Shown here: positions 57,231 through 64,000 of the stretch, piece after piece
Numbering within the stretch: the stretch's first letter is position 1
Layout of the letters: the number at the start of each line of letters is the position of its first letter
Assembly: GCA_964434535.1 (NCBI GenBank)
Contig: CAYSWA010000004.1
Coordinates: 101,557-165,556, forward strand
DNA length: 64,000 bases
Direction of reading: 5' to 3'
DNA from: SM23-32 sp964434535
GTDB lineage: Bacteria; Planctomycetota; Brocadiia; SM23-32
The notes under the pieces: model-generated
Databases searched by the model: none
What the model was told of the DNA's origin: nothing
What the model saw: the letters and a program-made list of their open reading frames with translations, nothing else
Translations under genes and position numbers: made by a program

Positions 57231-58574
57231 ATGCTGCACCGCGTGTTCCTGCCGCAGCTCGGACAGACCATGGAGGAGGGCACCGTCGAGCGGTGGCACA
57301 AGGCCGAGGGCGACGAGGTCCGCAAGGGCGAGGTCCTCTACGAGCTCACCACCGACAAGGCGACCCTCGAGGTCGAGGCGTTCGCTGCCGGCGTGCTCAA
57401 GAAGATCCTGGTCGAGGAGGGCCGGACCGTCCCGGTCAACGAGCTGATCGCCGTGATCGGCGCGCCGGAGGACGAGCTGCCGGAGGACCTCTGCGAGCTG
57501 GCGGCGGGACCACGGGCGAGCGCCGGGGCGGAGGCCACAACCGGGGCCGAGGCGTCCGCAGCAACCGCGCCGCAGGAGGCCCCGGTGGGCCAGAGGACGG
57601 CCGCCCCGAGCAGGAGCTTTGCCTCCCCCAGGGCCCGCAAGGCGGCCGAGGAGCTGAAGGTGCCGCTCGCCGCCGTCGCCGCCAGCGGGCCCGACGGGCG
57701 CGTGATCGAGCGGGACGTGCTCGGCTTCGCCGACCGTATGCGCGGCGTGCGCCACACGCCGACGGCGGCCGTGCTCGCCTGCCGCGAGGGCGTGAGCCTG
57801 CCGGACCTCGCCGGGGAGGTCGAGGGCCGAGTAACGCGGCAGGACGTGATCGGGGCTGTCGCGGCCGGGCGGGGTCGCCCGGCGGCCGCGCGCCGGGGCG
57901 AGGGCGAGCGGGTCGAGCTCTCGCCGATGCGTCAGACCATCGCCGAGCGCATGACGGCCTCGAAGCAGAGCGCCCCGCACTTCTACCTGATCGGCGACGT
58001 CCGCATGGGCGAGGCCATGGCCATGCTCGCCCGGCTGAAGGAAGAGGGCACGCGCGTGACGGTGACCGGCCTGCTGGTGAAGGCGGTCGGCCTGGCGCTG
58101 AAGGAGCACCCCCGCGTGAACGCCCGCTTCGCCGGCGAGGCCCTCCTGCGCAACACGGCCTGCAACGTCGGCGTGGCGGTGGCCGTCGAAGACGGGCTTT
58201 TCGTGCCGGTCATCCGCGACGCCGACGCGCAGGCGCTGCCGGTGATCTCGGCGGAGCTGAAGTCGCTGGCCGAGACGGCGCGGGAAGGGAAGCTGATCCC
58301 CGAGCAGTACGAGGGCGGCTGCATCACCATCAGCAACCTGGGCATGTACGGGGTCGGCGCGTTCCTGCCGATCATCAACCCGCCCGAGAGCGTCATCATC
58401 GGCGTGGGGGCGATCGCCGAGCAGCCCGTGGCGCGGGACGGGGGCATCGCCGTCGAGGCGGTGATGAAGCTATCGCTCAGCGCCGACCACCGCGTGGTGG
58501 ACGGGGCGGAGGCGGCGGCGTTCTTCCAGACGCTCAAGGGCCTGCTGGAGGAGCCGGAGGGGATCCCCGGCTGA
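57231..58574 (+). CDS. Dihydrolipoamide acyltransferase (E2) of a 2-oxoacid dehydrogenase complex
   Basis: This is a 447-residue E2 component. The N-terminal lipoyl domain carries the lipoylation Lys43 in TTDKATLEVEA. A linker leads to one clear peripheral-subunit-binding domain (FASPRARKAAEELKVPLAAV, about 125-160) and a second, weaker one (about 180-215). The catalytic domain ends with the HxxxDG signature LSADHRVVDGAEAAAFFQ (about 417-434). It transfers acyl groups from E1 to CoA, as in pyruvate or branched-chain dehydrogenase. E1 and E3 genes are not adjacent, so the complex cannot be named. Its promoter region carries the MITE. Confidence 0.93.
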   Translation: MLHRVFLPQLGQTMEEGTVERWHKAEGDEVRKGEVLYELTTDKATLEVEAFAAGVLKKILVEEGRTVPVNELIAVIGAPEDELPEDLCELAAGPRASAGAEATTGAEASAATAPQEAPVGQRTAAPSRSFASPRARKAAEELKVPLAAVAASGPDGRVIERDVLGFADRMRGVRHTPTAAVLACREGVSLPDLAGEVEGRVTRQDVIGAVAAGRGRPAAARRGEGERVELSPMRQTIAERMTASKQSAPHFYLIGDVRMGEAMAMLARLKEEGTRVTVTGLLVKAVGLALKEHPRVNARFAGEALLRNTACNVGVAVAVEDGLFVPVIRDADAQALPVISAELKSLAETAREGKLIPEQYEGGCITISNLGMYGVGAFLPIINPPESVIIGVGAIAEQPVARDGGIAVEAVMKLSLSADHRVVDGAEAAAFFQTLKGLLEEPEGIPG

Positions 58575-58598
58575 CCGCGCCGGCTCACCACACAGACA

Positions 58599-58668
58599 CG
58601 GAGGGCACGGAGAACGGCAGAGGGAAGGACGAAGGGGGGGAAGGCTGCAAGGATGAAGTAACGGCCCT
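58599..58668. repeat. Dispersed intergenic word repeat (CGGAGGGCACGGAGAA / GGATGAAG), second full copy
   Basis: CGGAGGGCACGGAGAACGGC, then GGAAGGACGAAGG, AAGGC and AAGGATGAAGTA, in the same order and strand as 7013-7078. It is preceded by CACACAGACA. It is followed at 58689-58722 by a near-tandem of CCGACAACGG/CCGGCAACC words. It sits in the 157-bp space where the E2 and hisG genes converge. Confidence 0.7.
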
Positions 58669-58731
58669 GGTCTCTTCAGTTGCCGTGCGCCTTTCACCGC
58701 CAACCGGCAACCGACAACGGCCGTTGCCCCG

Positions 58732-59604
58732 TCACAGGACGACCTTGTTGAGGGGGTATTCGATGATCCCCTCGGCGCCGGCGCGCTTGAGCTTGGGGAT
58801 CAGCGCGCGGGCGACGATCTCGTCGAGCACGGTCTCCACGGCGAAGCCCGACTCGTCGGCCAGGTTGTTCACGGTCGGGTTGCGCAGGGCGGGCAGCAGC
58901 GAGAGCACCTTCTGAAGCGCGCCGTTGGGCACGTTCATCTTCAGCCCCACCTTGCTCTGGCCGAGCACGGCGCCCTGGAGCAGCATGGCCAGGTTCTCGA
59001 TATTGGTCCGCTTCCAGGGGTCGTCCCACGCCTGGTGCGACGCGATCAGGCGGGTGGTGCTCTCCATGACGGTGTCGATGACGCGCAGGCGGTTCTGGCG
59101 GAGGCTGGCGCCGGTCTCGGTCAGCTCCACGATGGCGTCGACCAGGTCGGGCACCTTCGTCTCGGTGGCGCCGTGGCTGAACTCGACCTCGGCCTCGACG
59201 CCCCGCTCGCGCAGGAACTTGCGCGTGACGTTGACCAGCTCGGTGCTGATGGCCTTGCCCTGGAGGTCCTGCACCTTCTGGAAGGGCGAGTCCTCGGCGA
59301 CGGCGACGACCCAGCGGATCGGCACGAGCTGCTGCTTGGCGTAGACCAGATCGGCGACGGCCACCACGTCGCTTTCGTTCTCGGCGACCCAGTCGGCGCC
59401 GGTCAGTCCGGCGTCCAGCGAGCCCTTCTCGACGAAGCGGGGCATGTCCTGCGGGCGGACCAGCCGGGCCTCGATCTCGGCGTCGTCGATGGCGGGGTAG
59501 TAGGAGCGCTCGCTGACCTCGACGCGGTAGCCGGCCCTGAGCATCATCTGGAGGGTGGATTCCTGGAGGCTGCCTTTGGGGATGCCGAAGATCAGCGTGG
59601 CCAT
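58732..59604 (-). CDS. hisG: ATP phosphoribosyltransferase, long form
   Basis: HisG starts histidine synthesis by joining ATP and PRPP. The 290-residue length and a C-terminal ACT-like regulatory domain (about 215-290) identify the long, histidine-inhibited form that needs no HisZ. Motifs: FGIPKGSLQESTLQMMLRAG at the N-terminus, DAGLTGADWVAENESDVVAV (about 66-85), and the PRPP-site block LVDAIVELTETGASLRQNRL (about 152-171). It follows the EndoIII-like gene by 39 bp on the same strand and may be the last gene of the nusA-infB operon. No other his gene is nearby. Confidence 0.95.
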   Translation of the reverse strand: MATLIFGIPKGSLQESTLQMMLRAGYRVEVSERSYYPAIDDAEIEARLVRPQDMPRFVEKGSLDAGLTGADWVAENESDVVAVADLVYAKQQLVPIRWVVAVAEDSPFQKVQDLQGKAISTELVNVTRKFLRERGVEAEVEFSHGATETKVPDLVDAIVELTETGASLRQNRLRVIDTVMESTTRLIASHQAWDDPWKRTNIENLAMLLQGAVLGQSKVGLKMNVPNGALQKVLSLLPALRNPTVNNLADESGFAVETVLDEIVARALIPKLKRAGAEGIIEYPLNKVVL

Positions 59605-59643
59605 CGTTGGTCTCCTTGCCGGGCGCAGTGCCGGCGCGCCGGG

Positions 59644-60309
59644 TCAGCCCTCGTGGGGGCAGCTCGCCTCCAGGGGGCAGCGGTCGCAGAGCGGCTCGTC
59701 GGGCAGACAGACCTTGTCGGCGTGGTCGCAGAAGAAAAGGTGCACGGTGGCGTAGAGCTCCTCGTCGAAGAGCCGGCTCAGCGCCCTCTGGTTCTTCACG
59801 GTGGCGCGGTCGTTGGGCAGCAGGCCGAGGCGGTGGGCCATGCGCGTGGCCCCGGTCGAGCAGGGCAGCACGGGCACGCCCATGCTCATCAGCAGCACCT
59901 CGTCGGCCAGGTCGCGCTCGACGATGGAGAGGCTCTTCAGGCAGCTACGGGCCTGGGTGGCGGTCAGCTCCGAGAGGAACTCAAGGTCCGTGCGGCTGCG
60001 CGCCTGGTAGAGCTCGCGCAGCAGCCAGACCAGCCGCTCCGAGCCGTCCAGCGCCCACTGGCCCGAGGAGAGGACGGAGGCGACCTCGGCCGGGTGGCTG
60101 ACGCGCACCTCGTTCCAGTCCACGAAGGCCCGCTTCAGCTCGTTGAGGGCGCGCGTGGCGCGCCGCACGCTGGTCACGCGGTAGAGCAGGCCCAGGATGA
60201 GCTGGTTCAGCGGGGGGCGGGGCTTGCGGTTGCGCAGCTCGCCGTACTTGTCCACGGCGCGCTGGAGGAGCCGGTCGGCCTGCTTCTTGCGTTCTTTCTG
60301 CGGGGTCAC
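59644..60309 (-). CDS. Endonuclease-III-like HhH/Fe-S protein lacking catalytic residues
   Basis: This is a 221-residue member of the HhH-GPD DNA-glycosylase superfamily. The C-terminal [4Fe-4S] ligand pattern C-x6-C-x2-C-x5-C is perfect (CLPDEPLCDRCPLEASC, about residues 201-217), as in E. coli Nth. In the helix-hairpin-helix, the Nth sequence LPGVGRKTA is replaced by LSIVERDLA, so the catalytic Lys is Asp. The catalytic-Asp motif VDTHxxR is LPCSTGATR, so Asp is Ser. The protein should bind DNA or RNA but not cut as Nth does. It sits between rbfA and hisG in the translation operon. A structural or sensing role is inferred. Confidence 0.82.
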   Translation of the reverse strand: MTPQKERKKQADRLLQRAVDKYGELRNRKPRPPLNQLILGLLYRVTSVRRATRALNELKRAFVDWNEVRVSHPAEVASVLSSGQWALDGSERLVWLLRELYQARSRTDLEFLSELTATQARSCLKSLSIVERDLADEVLLMSMGVPVLPCSTGATRMAHRLGLLPNDRATVKNQRALSRLFDEELYATVHLFFCDHADKVCLPDEPLCDRCPLEASCPHEG

Positions 60310-60340
60310 GTTGCCGTCCTTGTTGAGCCTTCCGCTTGCG

Positions 60341-60709
60341 TCAGGGCGCGCCGGGCAGCTTCCGGTCGTCCCGGCGCGCCTCGTCGATCAGTTTCTCGAC
60401 GCGCTGCGCCTCACGCAGCTCCTTGTCTTCCCGGAAGCTGAGCACGGGTGTGAAGCGCAGGGGGATGCGCTGCGCGATGAGCCCCTGGATGTACCCGCGC
60501 GCGCGTGTGAGGGCGCGCAGCGTGCGCTCGACCTCCTCTTCGGCCCCGCGCACGGTCAGGAAGACCTGGGCCGAGCGTTGGTCCTCGCTCAGCTCGACGC
60601 GGGTGATGGTGACGAACCCGGTGCGCGGGTCCTTCATCTCGTAGAGGATGATGCTGCTCAGCTCGCGCCGCAGCGACTCCTCGATGCGCCTCTTCTTGCG
60701 CGCGTTCAT
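60341..60709 (-). CDS. rbfA: Ribosome-binding factor A
   Basis: RbfA is a 122-residue KH-like protein needed for late 30S maturation and cold adaptation. Typical blocks are RIEESLRRELSSIILYEMKD, TITRVELSEDQRSAQVFLTV and a C-terminal LRFTPVLSFREDKELREAQR with the conserved PxLxFxxD pattern. It follows ylxP by 27 bp, in the conserved order nusA-infB-ylxP-rbfA. Confidence 0.95.
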   Translation of the reverse strand: MNARKKRRIEESLRRELSSIILYEMKDPRTGFVTITRVELSEDQRSAQVFLTVRGAEEEVERTLRALTRARGYIQGLIAQRIPLRFTPVLSFREDKELREAQRVEKLIDEARRDDRKLPGAP

Positions 60710-60736
60710 GGCTCTGGGTGCCGGCCCTCCGGGGCC

Positions 60737-61018
60737 TCAGCGCAGCTCGATGGTGTAGTCGACCAGGTAGGCTGCGGGCAGGTGGCGGAGGGCGTCGACG
60801 ACCTTGTCCAGTGTCCCGTTGACGTAGCGGCTGTCGGAGCCGACCTGGGCGACGGCGAGCACGGCGCTCTGGATGGTGTCCTGGCGGTCGACCTCGGCCA
60901 CGCTGACGTTGAAGTTGCGCCGCAGGCGGTCCTTCAGGCCTGTGACGACGCGCCGCTTGTCCTTCAGCGAGCGCGCCTCGTGCAGGCGCAGGCGGATCTC
61001 GACGGTCCCCACTATCAT
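60737..61018 (-). CDS. ylxP: DUF503/YlxP-family protein
   Basis: This is a 93-residue protein of the DUF503 family, found between infB and rbfA in many bacteria. Matches include MIVGTVEIRLRLHEARSLKD, KRRVVTGLKDRLRRNFNVSV and a DTIQSAVLAVAQVGSDSRYV strand. The fold is a small ferredoxin-like dimer. Its function is unsettled, though the position implies ribosome assembly. It begins 10 bp after infB. Its codon pattern is like its neighbours. Confidence 0.93.
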   Translation of the reverse strand: MIVGTVEIRLRLHEARSLKDKRRVVTGLKDRLRRNFNVSVAEVDRQDTIQSAVLAVAQVGSDSRYVNGTLDKVVDALRHLPAAYLVDYTIELR

Positions 61019-61028
61019 CGCGCTCTGC

Positions 61029-63332
61029 TCAGCCGCCCGCCCCGGCGCCGGCCTCCGACGCTGCGCGGGCGCCCTTGGGGGCGAGGGTGCGCTTGACCGT
61101 GACCACGTTGAAGCACTCGATCAGGTCGCCGACCTGGATGTTGTTGAAGCCCTGGAAGTTGATGCCGCACTCGCGCCCGGCCTCGACCTCGCGCACGTCG
61201 CTTTTCTCCTGGCGCAGGGAGGCCATCGAGCCCTCGTGCAGGACTTCGCCGTCGCGCAGCACGCGCACGCGCGCGTTGCGGCGCATGGTGCCTTCGCTGA
61301 CGTAGCATCCGGCCACGGTGCCGTAGCGGCTGATCTGGAAGGTCTGGCGCACCTCGGCCACGCCCATGCGCTCCTCGCGCTGCTCCGGCTCCAGCAGGCC
61401 CTCCAGGGCGGCGTGCACCTGCTCGGTGACGTGGTAGATCACGTCGTAGTGCATGATCTCGATGCCCCGCTCGGCCGCCATCTCGCGCACGCGCTCGTCG
61501 GCCTCGACGCGGAAGGCCAGGATGATGGCCTCCGCCGCGTCGGCCAGCAGCACGTCGCTCTGGCTGACGGCGCCGATGCCGCTGTGGACGATGCGCACGG
61601 CCACCTCGTCGGTGCTCAGCTCCTGGAGGCTGCCCACCAGGGGGTCGAGCGAGCCCTGCACGTCGGCCTTGATGATGACGTTGAGCTGGCGGACCTCGCC
61701 GCTTTCGAGCCGTTCGAACAGGTTGTCCAGCGTCACGCGACGCCGCGGGCGGAGCCGCTGCTGCTGGAGGCGTTGCCCGCGCTCCTCGGCCACGCGGCGG
61801 GCGGTGTCCAGGTCCTCCACCACCACGAAGGTGTCGCCGGCCTCGGGCACGCGGTTCAGGCCGGCCACGGCGACGGGCCTGGCCGGCCCGGCCTCACGCA
61901 CTTCCTGGCCCCGGTCGTCGATCAGCGCGCGCACGCTCCCGTAGGCGTTGCCGCAGACGAGCACGTCGCCGACGTGGAGGGTGCCGTTCTGCACGATGAC
62001 GCTGGCCACTGTGCCGAGGCCCGGCTCCATGCGCGCCTCCAGGGCAGAGCCGATGGCGGCGCGGTCGGGGTTCGCCTTGATCTCCAGCAGCTCGGCCTCC
62101 AGCGTGATGCGCTCCAGCAGCTCGTCGATGCCCTCGCCGGTGATGGCGCTGAGCTGGACGCAGCCGACCTCGCCGCCCCACTCCTCGGGGTTCAGCCCCT
62201 GGCCGGCGAGCTGCTGCAGCACGCGCATGGGGTTGGCCTCGGGCTTGTCGATCTTGTTGACGGCGACCACGATCGGCACCCCGGCGGCGCGGGCGTGGTC
62301 GATAGCCTCGATGGTCTGGGGCATCACGCCGTCGTCGGCGGCCACTACCAGCACCACGATGTCGGTGACGCGGGCGCCGCGGGCGCGCATGGCCGTGAAT
62401 GCCTCGTGGCCGGGCGTGTCCACGAAGGTCAGCGTCTGGCCGTTGACCTCCGTCTGCCAGGCGCCGATGTCCTGGGTGATGCCGCCGGCCTCGCCTTCGG
62501 CCACGCGGGTGTTGCGGATGCGGTCCAGGATGCTGGTCTTGCCGTGGTCCACGTGGCCCAGCAGGGCGACCACGGGCGGGCAGGGCGCCAGGTCCTCCGG
62601 CCGGTCCTGCGGCAGCGACTCCAGCAGCTCGTCCTCGGCCGTCTTCGGTTCCTTGAAGGTGACCGTGATGTCGTGGCTCACGCCGATCAGCTCGACCACT
62701 TCGTCGTCGAGCGTGTCGTTGATGTTCGCCCGCACGCCGTGCTCGAACATCAGCTCCTTGATGATGTCGTTGACGGGGATGCCCATCTGCTCGGAGAGCT
62801 CGCGCACGGTGACGGGGCGGATGATCTCCACCTCCTCCACCCGCTTCTTCGCCATGCGGCGCTTGGGCTGGCGGAAGACGATGGTGCGCTTCTTGATCTG
62901 CTCTTCCTCGCCGGCCTCCCGCACGGCCTTCCTGGCGCGGCGCCGCTCGCGACGGGACTTCTCCCGCGACGCCTCTTGCTCCGCCTCGGCCTCCTCGGCC
63001 GCGCGGCGGGCCCCCATCGGCTTGGGCGGGGGGACCGGTTTGACGTCGGCCGTCGAGGGGATCTGCTTCTCCTTCTTGCGGGCTTTCTTCTTCTCGGCGG
63101 GCGCGGGAGCCTTCTTCTCCTGCGCCTTGGGCGCCTCCTTCTTGGCGGGCGCTTCCTTCGGCCGGTAGAGCTTGATGGCTGTCTTGCGGATCTCGTCGGC
63201 CTCGGCCGGGGGCACGGCCTGGGAGTGGTGGGTGATATGGTCGTAGCCGGCGCGCTGGCATATCTGAACCAGGTCCGAGCTGGCGATGCCGAGCGTCCGG
63301 GCGATCTCGTAGATCTTCACGTTCTCTGCCAC
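61029..63332 (-). CDS. infB: Translation initiation factor IF-2
   Basis: IF-2 is the GTPase that places fMet-tRNA on the ribosome. It has 767 residues. The N-terminal IF2-N helix domain (KIYEIARTLGIASSDLVQIC) is followed by a lysine/glutamate-rich linker (about 55-150), a second IF2-N domain (VTVRELSEQMGIPVNDIIKE), and the GTPase with VALLGHVDHGKTSILDRIRN, DTPGHEAF and NKIDKPEANP. The beta-barrel, IF2 and C2 domains complete it. The linker is shorter than in enterobacteria. It starts 66 bp after nusA. That spacer contains a GGAC-rich hairpin (around 63382-63396) of the same flavour as the intergenic repeats. Confidence 0.97.
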   Translation of the reverse strand: MAENVKIYEIARTLGIASSDLVQICQRAGYDHITHHSQAVPPAEADEIRKTAIKLYRPKEAPAKKEAPKAQEKKAPAPAEKKKARKKEKQIPSTADVKPVPPPKPMGARRAAEEAEAEQEASREKSRRERRRARKAVREAGEEEQIKKRTIVFRQPKRRMAKKRVEEVEIIRPVTVRELSEQMGIPVNDIIKELMFEHGVRANINDTLDDEVVELIGVSHDITVTFKEPKTAEDELLESLPQDRPEDLAPCPPVVALLGHVDHGKTSILDRIRNTRVAEGEAGGITQDIGAWQTEVNGQTLTFVDTPGHEAFTAMRARGARVTDIVVLVVAADDGVMPQTIEAIDHARAAGVPIVVAVNKIDKPEANPMRVLQQLAGQGLNPEEWGGEVGCVQLSAITGEGIDELLERITLEAELLEIKANPDRAAIGSALEARMEPGLGTVASVIVQNGTLHVGDVLVCGNAYGSVRALIDDRGQEVREAGPARPVAVAGLNRVPEAGDTFVVVEDLDTARRVAEERGQRLQQQRLRPRRRVTLDNLFERLESGEVRQLNVIIKADVQGSLDPLVGSLQELSTDEVAVRIVHSGIGAVSQSDVLLADAAEAIILAFRVEADERVREMAAERGIEIMHYDVIYHVTEQVHAALEGLLEPEQREERMGVAEVRQTFQISRYGTVAGCYVSEGTMRRNARVRVLRDGEVLHEGSMASLRQEKSDVREVEAGRECGINFQGFNNIQVGDLIECFNVVTVKRTLAPKGARAASEAGAGAGG

Positions 63333-63398
63333 GGTCTATATCCTGCGCGTTATGCGTTGAATGGCGTCGGGCTCGCGGGGCAGGGACGTCCTGTCCCC

Positions 63399-64000
63399 TT
63401 ACTCGTCGGCCGGTTCCGACTTCTCCAGTACCTCGCCGACCGGTTCGGCCGCCTCTTCGGGCTCCGCATCGAGCGTTACCTCGGCCCCGGCCGGGGCCGG
63501 CTCGAGCGGCTCTTCCTCGTCGAGCGCGGGCTCCTCAGCCCCTTCGGGCTCCGGCTCGGGGGCCTCTTCCACGTCCCCGGCGGTGGCCTGGACCGGCTCC
63601 TGCGCCTCGACGGCGTCCCCGGCCTCGGCGGCGATCTCGACAGGTTCTTCTTCTTCCTCTTCCTCCTCCTCGGCGGCCTCGGCCTGCTCAGCAAGCTCCT
63701 CGGGCTCGGCGGCTTGCGGTTCCTGTTCCTCCTCTTCGCCGGGCAGGGGCTCGGGCGGCTCGATGTCGATGTCCCAGCCGGACATCTTGACGGCGAGTCG
63801 CACGTTCTGTCCCTTCCAGCCGATGGCCAGCGAGAGCTGGTCCTCGGGCACGGTGACGATGGCGCGCTTGGTGGTCGCTCCCTCCTCCAGGGTGATCTGG
63901 AGGATGTCGGCCGGGCGGAGGCTGTCGGCGATGAGGGTCTCGGGCGCCTCGCTCCAGGGGATGATGTCGATCTTCTCGCCCTTGACCTCGTCGATGATGC
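63399..64000 (-). CDS. nusA: Transcription factor NusA, C-terminal part (runs off the right edge)
   Basis: The last 199 residues of NusA are visible. The second KH domain is clear: VKGEKIDIIPWSEAPETLIA, then TVPEDQLSLAIGWKGQNVRL and SGWDIDIEPP. NusA controls pausing, termination and antitermination. The KH GxxG loop reads GWKG rather than the more common GKRG/GKGG. After the KH domain there is a tail of about 115 residues that is very rich in Glu, Pro and Ala (for example EQAEAAEEEEEEEEEPVEIA), taking the place of the AR repeats or helix-hairpin-helix end of other NusA proteins. First gene of the translation operon. Confidence 0.95.
   Translation of the reverse strand, partial: IIDEVKGEKIDIIPWSEAPETLIADSLRPADILQITLEEGATTKRAIVTVPEDQLSLAIGWKGQNVRLAVKMSGWDIDIEPPEPLPGEEEEQEPQAAEPEELAEQAEAAEEEEEEEEEPVEIAAEAGDAVEAQEPVQATAGDVEEAPEPEPEGAEEPALDEEEPLEPAPAGAEVTLDAEPEEAAEPVGEVLEKSEPADE

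Overview
The window is a 64 kb stretch of a very high-GC bacterial chromosome, interrupted by one run of exactly 100 N (1751-1850). That run looks like a scaffold gap, so this is probably a draft or metagenome-derived genome. Gene content suggests a Planctomycetota or close PVC-group bacterium (inference, about 60% sure). The supporting genes are a sulfatase with a chitobiase-type C-terminal domain, a DUF4175 protein, a zinc-cluster phosphohexomutase paralogue, a folP-cdaA-ybbR cluster, a fused MFS/spermidine-synthase protein and a very large multi-PAS hybrid kinase. No tRNA, rRNA, CRISPR array or intact insertion sequence was seen.

Layout. 1-2.1 kb: a sulfatase running off the left edge, the gap, and a fragment of a molybdopterin oxidoreductase. 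2.1-4.2 kb: a phage-like control cassette, with an XRE/S24 self-cleaving repressor divergent from a Mu-Gam-type DNA-end-binding protein, a zinc-ribbon protein and an excisionase-like HTH protein. 4.5-7.3 kb: uvrC, mreD and repeat-rich intergenic DNA. 7.3-15.4 kb: a six-gene TetR-controlled efflux operon (TetR, TolC-like lipoprotein, two tandem HlyD adaptors, MacB-like ATPase and permease) with a perfect 16-bp operator palindrome. 15.5-17.7 kb: queA-tgt. 18-23.2 kb: ugd, then folP-cdaA-ybbR, folE and holC. 23.3-28 kb: a degenerate GGDEF protein, a GspF-like protein, and the miaB/phosphohexomutase pair. 28.3-34.4 kb: a 1748-residue hybrid histidine kinase overlapping a REC-GGDEF response regulator. 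34.7-43.4 kb: yajC, a metallophosphoesterase, a small membrane protein, DUF4175, nadB, a secreted ankyrin protein and a leuB-like dehydrogenase. 43.5-56.9 kb: the MFS/spermidine-synthase fusion, pyrBI, a CDF-like transporter, an epimerase, an AMMECR1-like fusion protein, an ArgA-like GNAT, a lone AddA-type helicase-nuclease, a lipoprotein and an MBL-fold hydrolase. 57-58.6 kb: a 95-bp MITE inserted in the promoter region of a lipoyl E2 acyltransferase gene. 58.7-64 kb: the nusA-infB-ylxP-rbfA translation operon, continuing into an endonuclease-III-like protein that has lost its catalytic residues, and then hisG.

Three signals stand out beyond routine annotation. First, the self-contained repressor/Gam cassette looks like a damage-inducible DNA-end-protection switch. 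Second, many intergenic spaces carry families of short, word-like dispersed repeats that recur across the window in both orientations. Third, a MITE with perfect 20-bp terminal repeats and a TTA duplication recreates the -10 box of the gene it landed in front of. Several housekeeping-like proteins also retain their fold but lack key active-site residues: the EndoIII-like, phosphohexomutase-like and GGDEF proteins.

Promoters given below were found by eye as two hexamers with 16-18 bp spacing; none has been tested.
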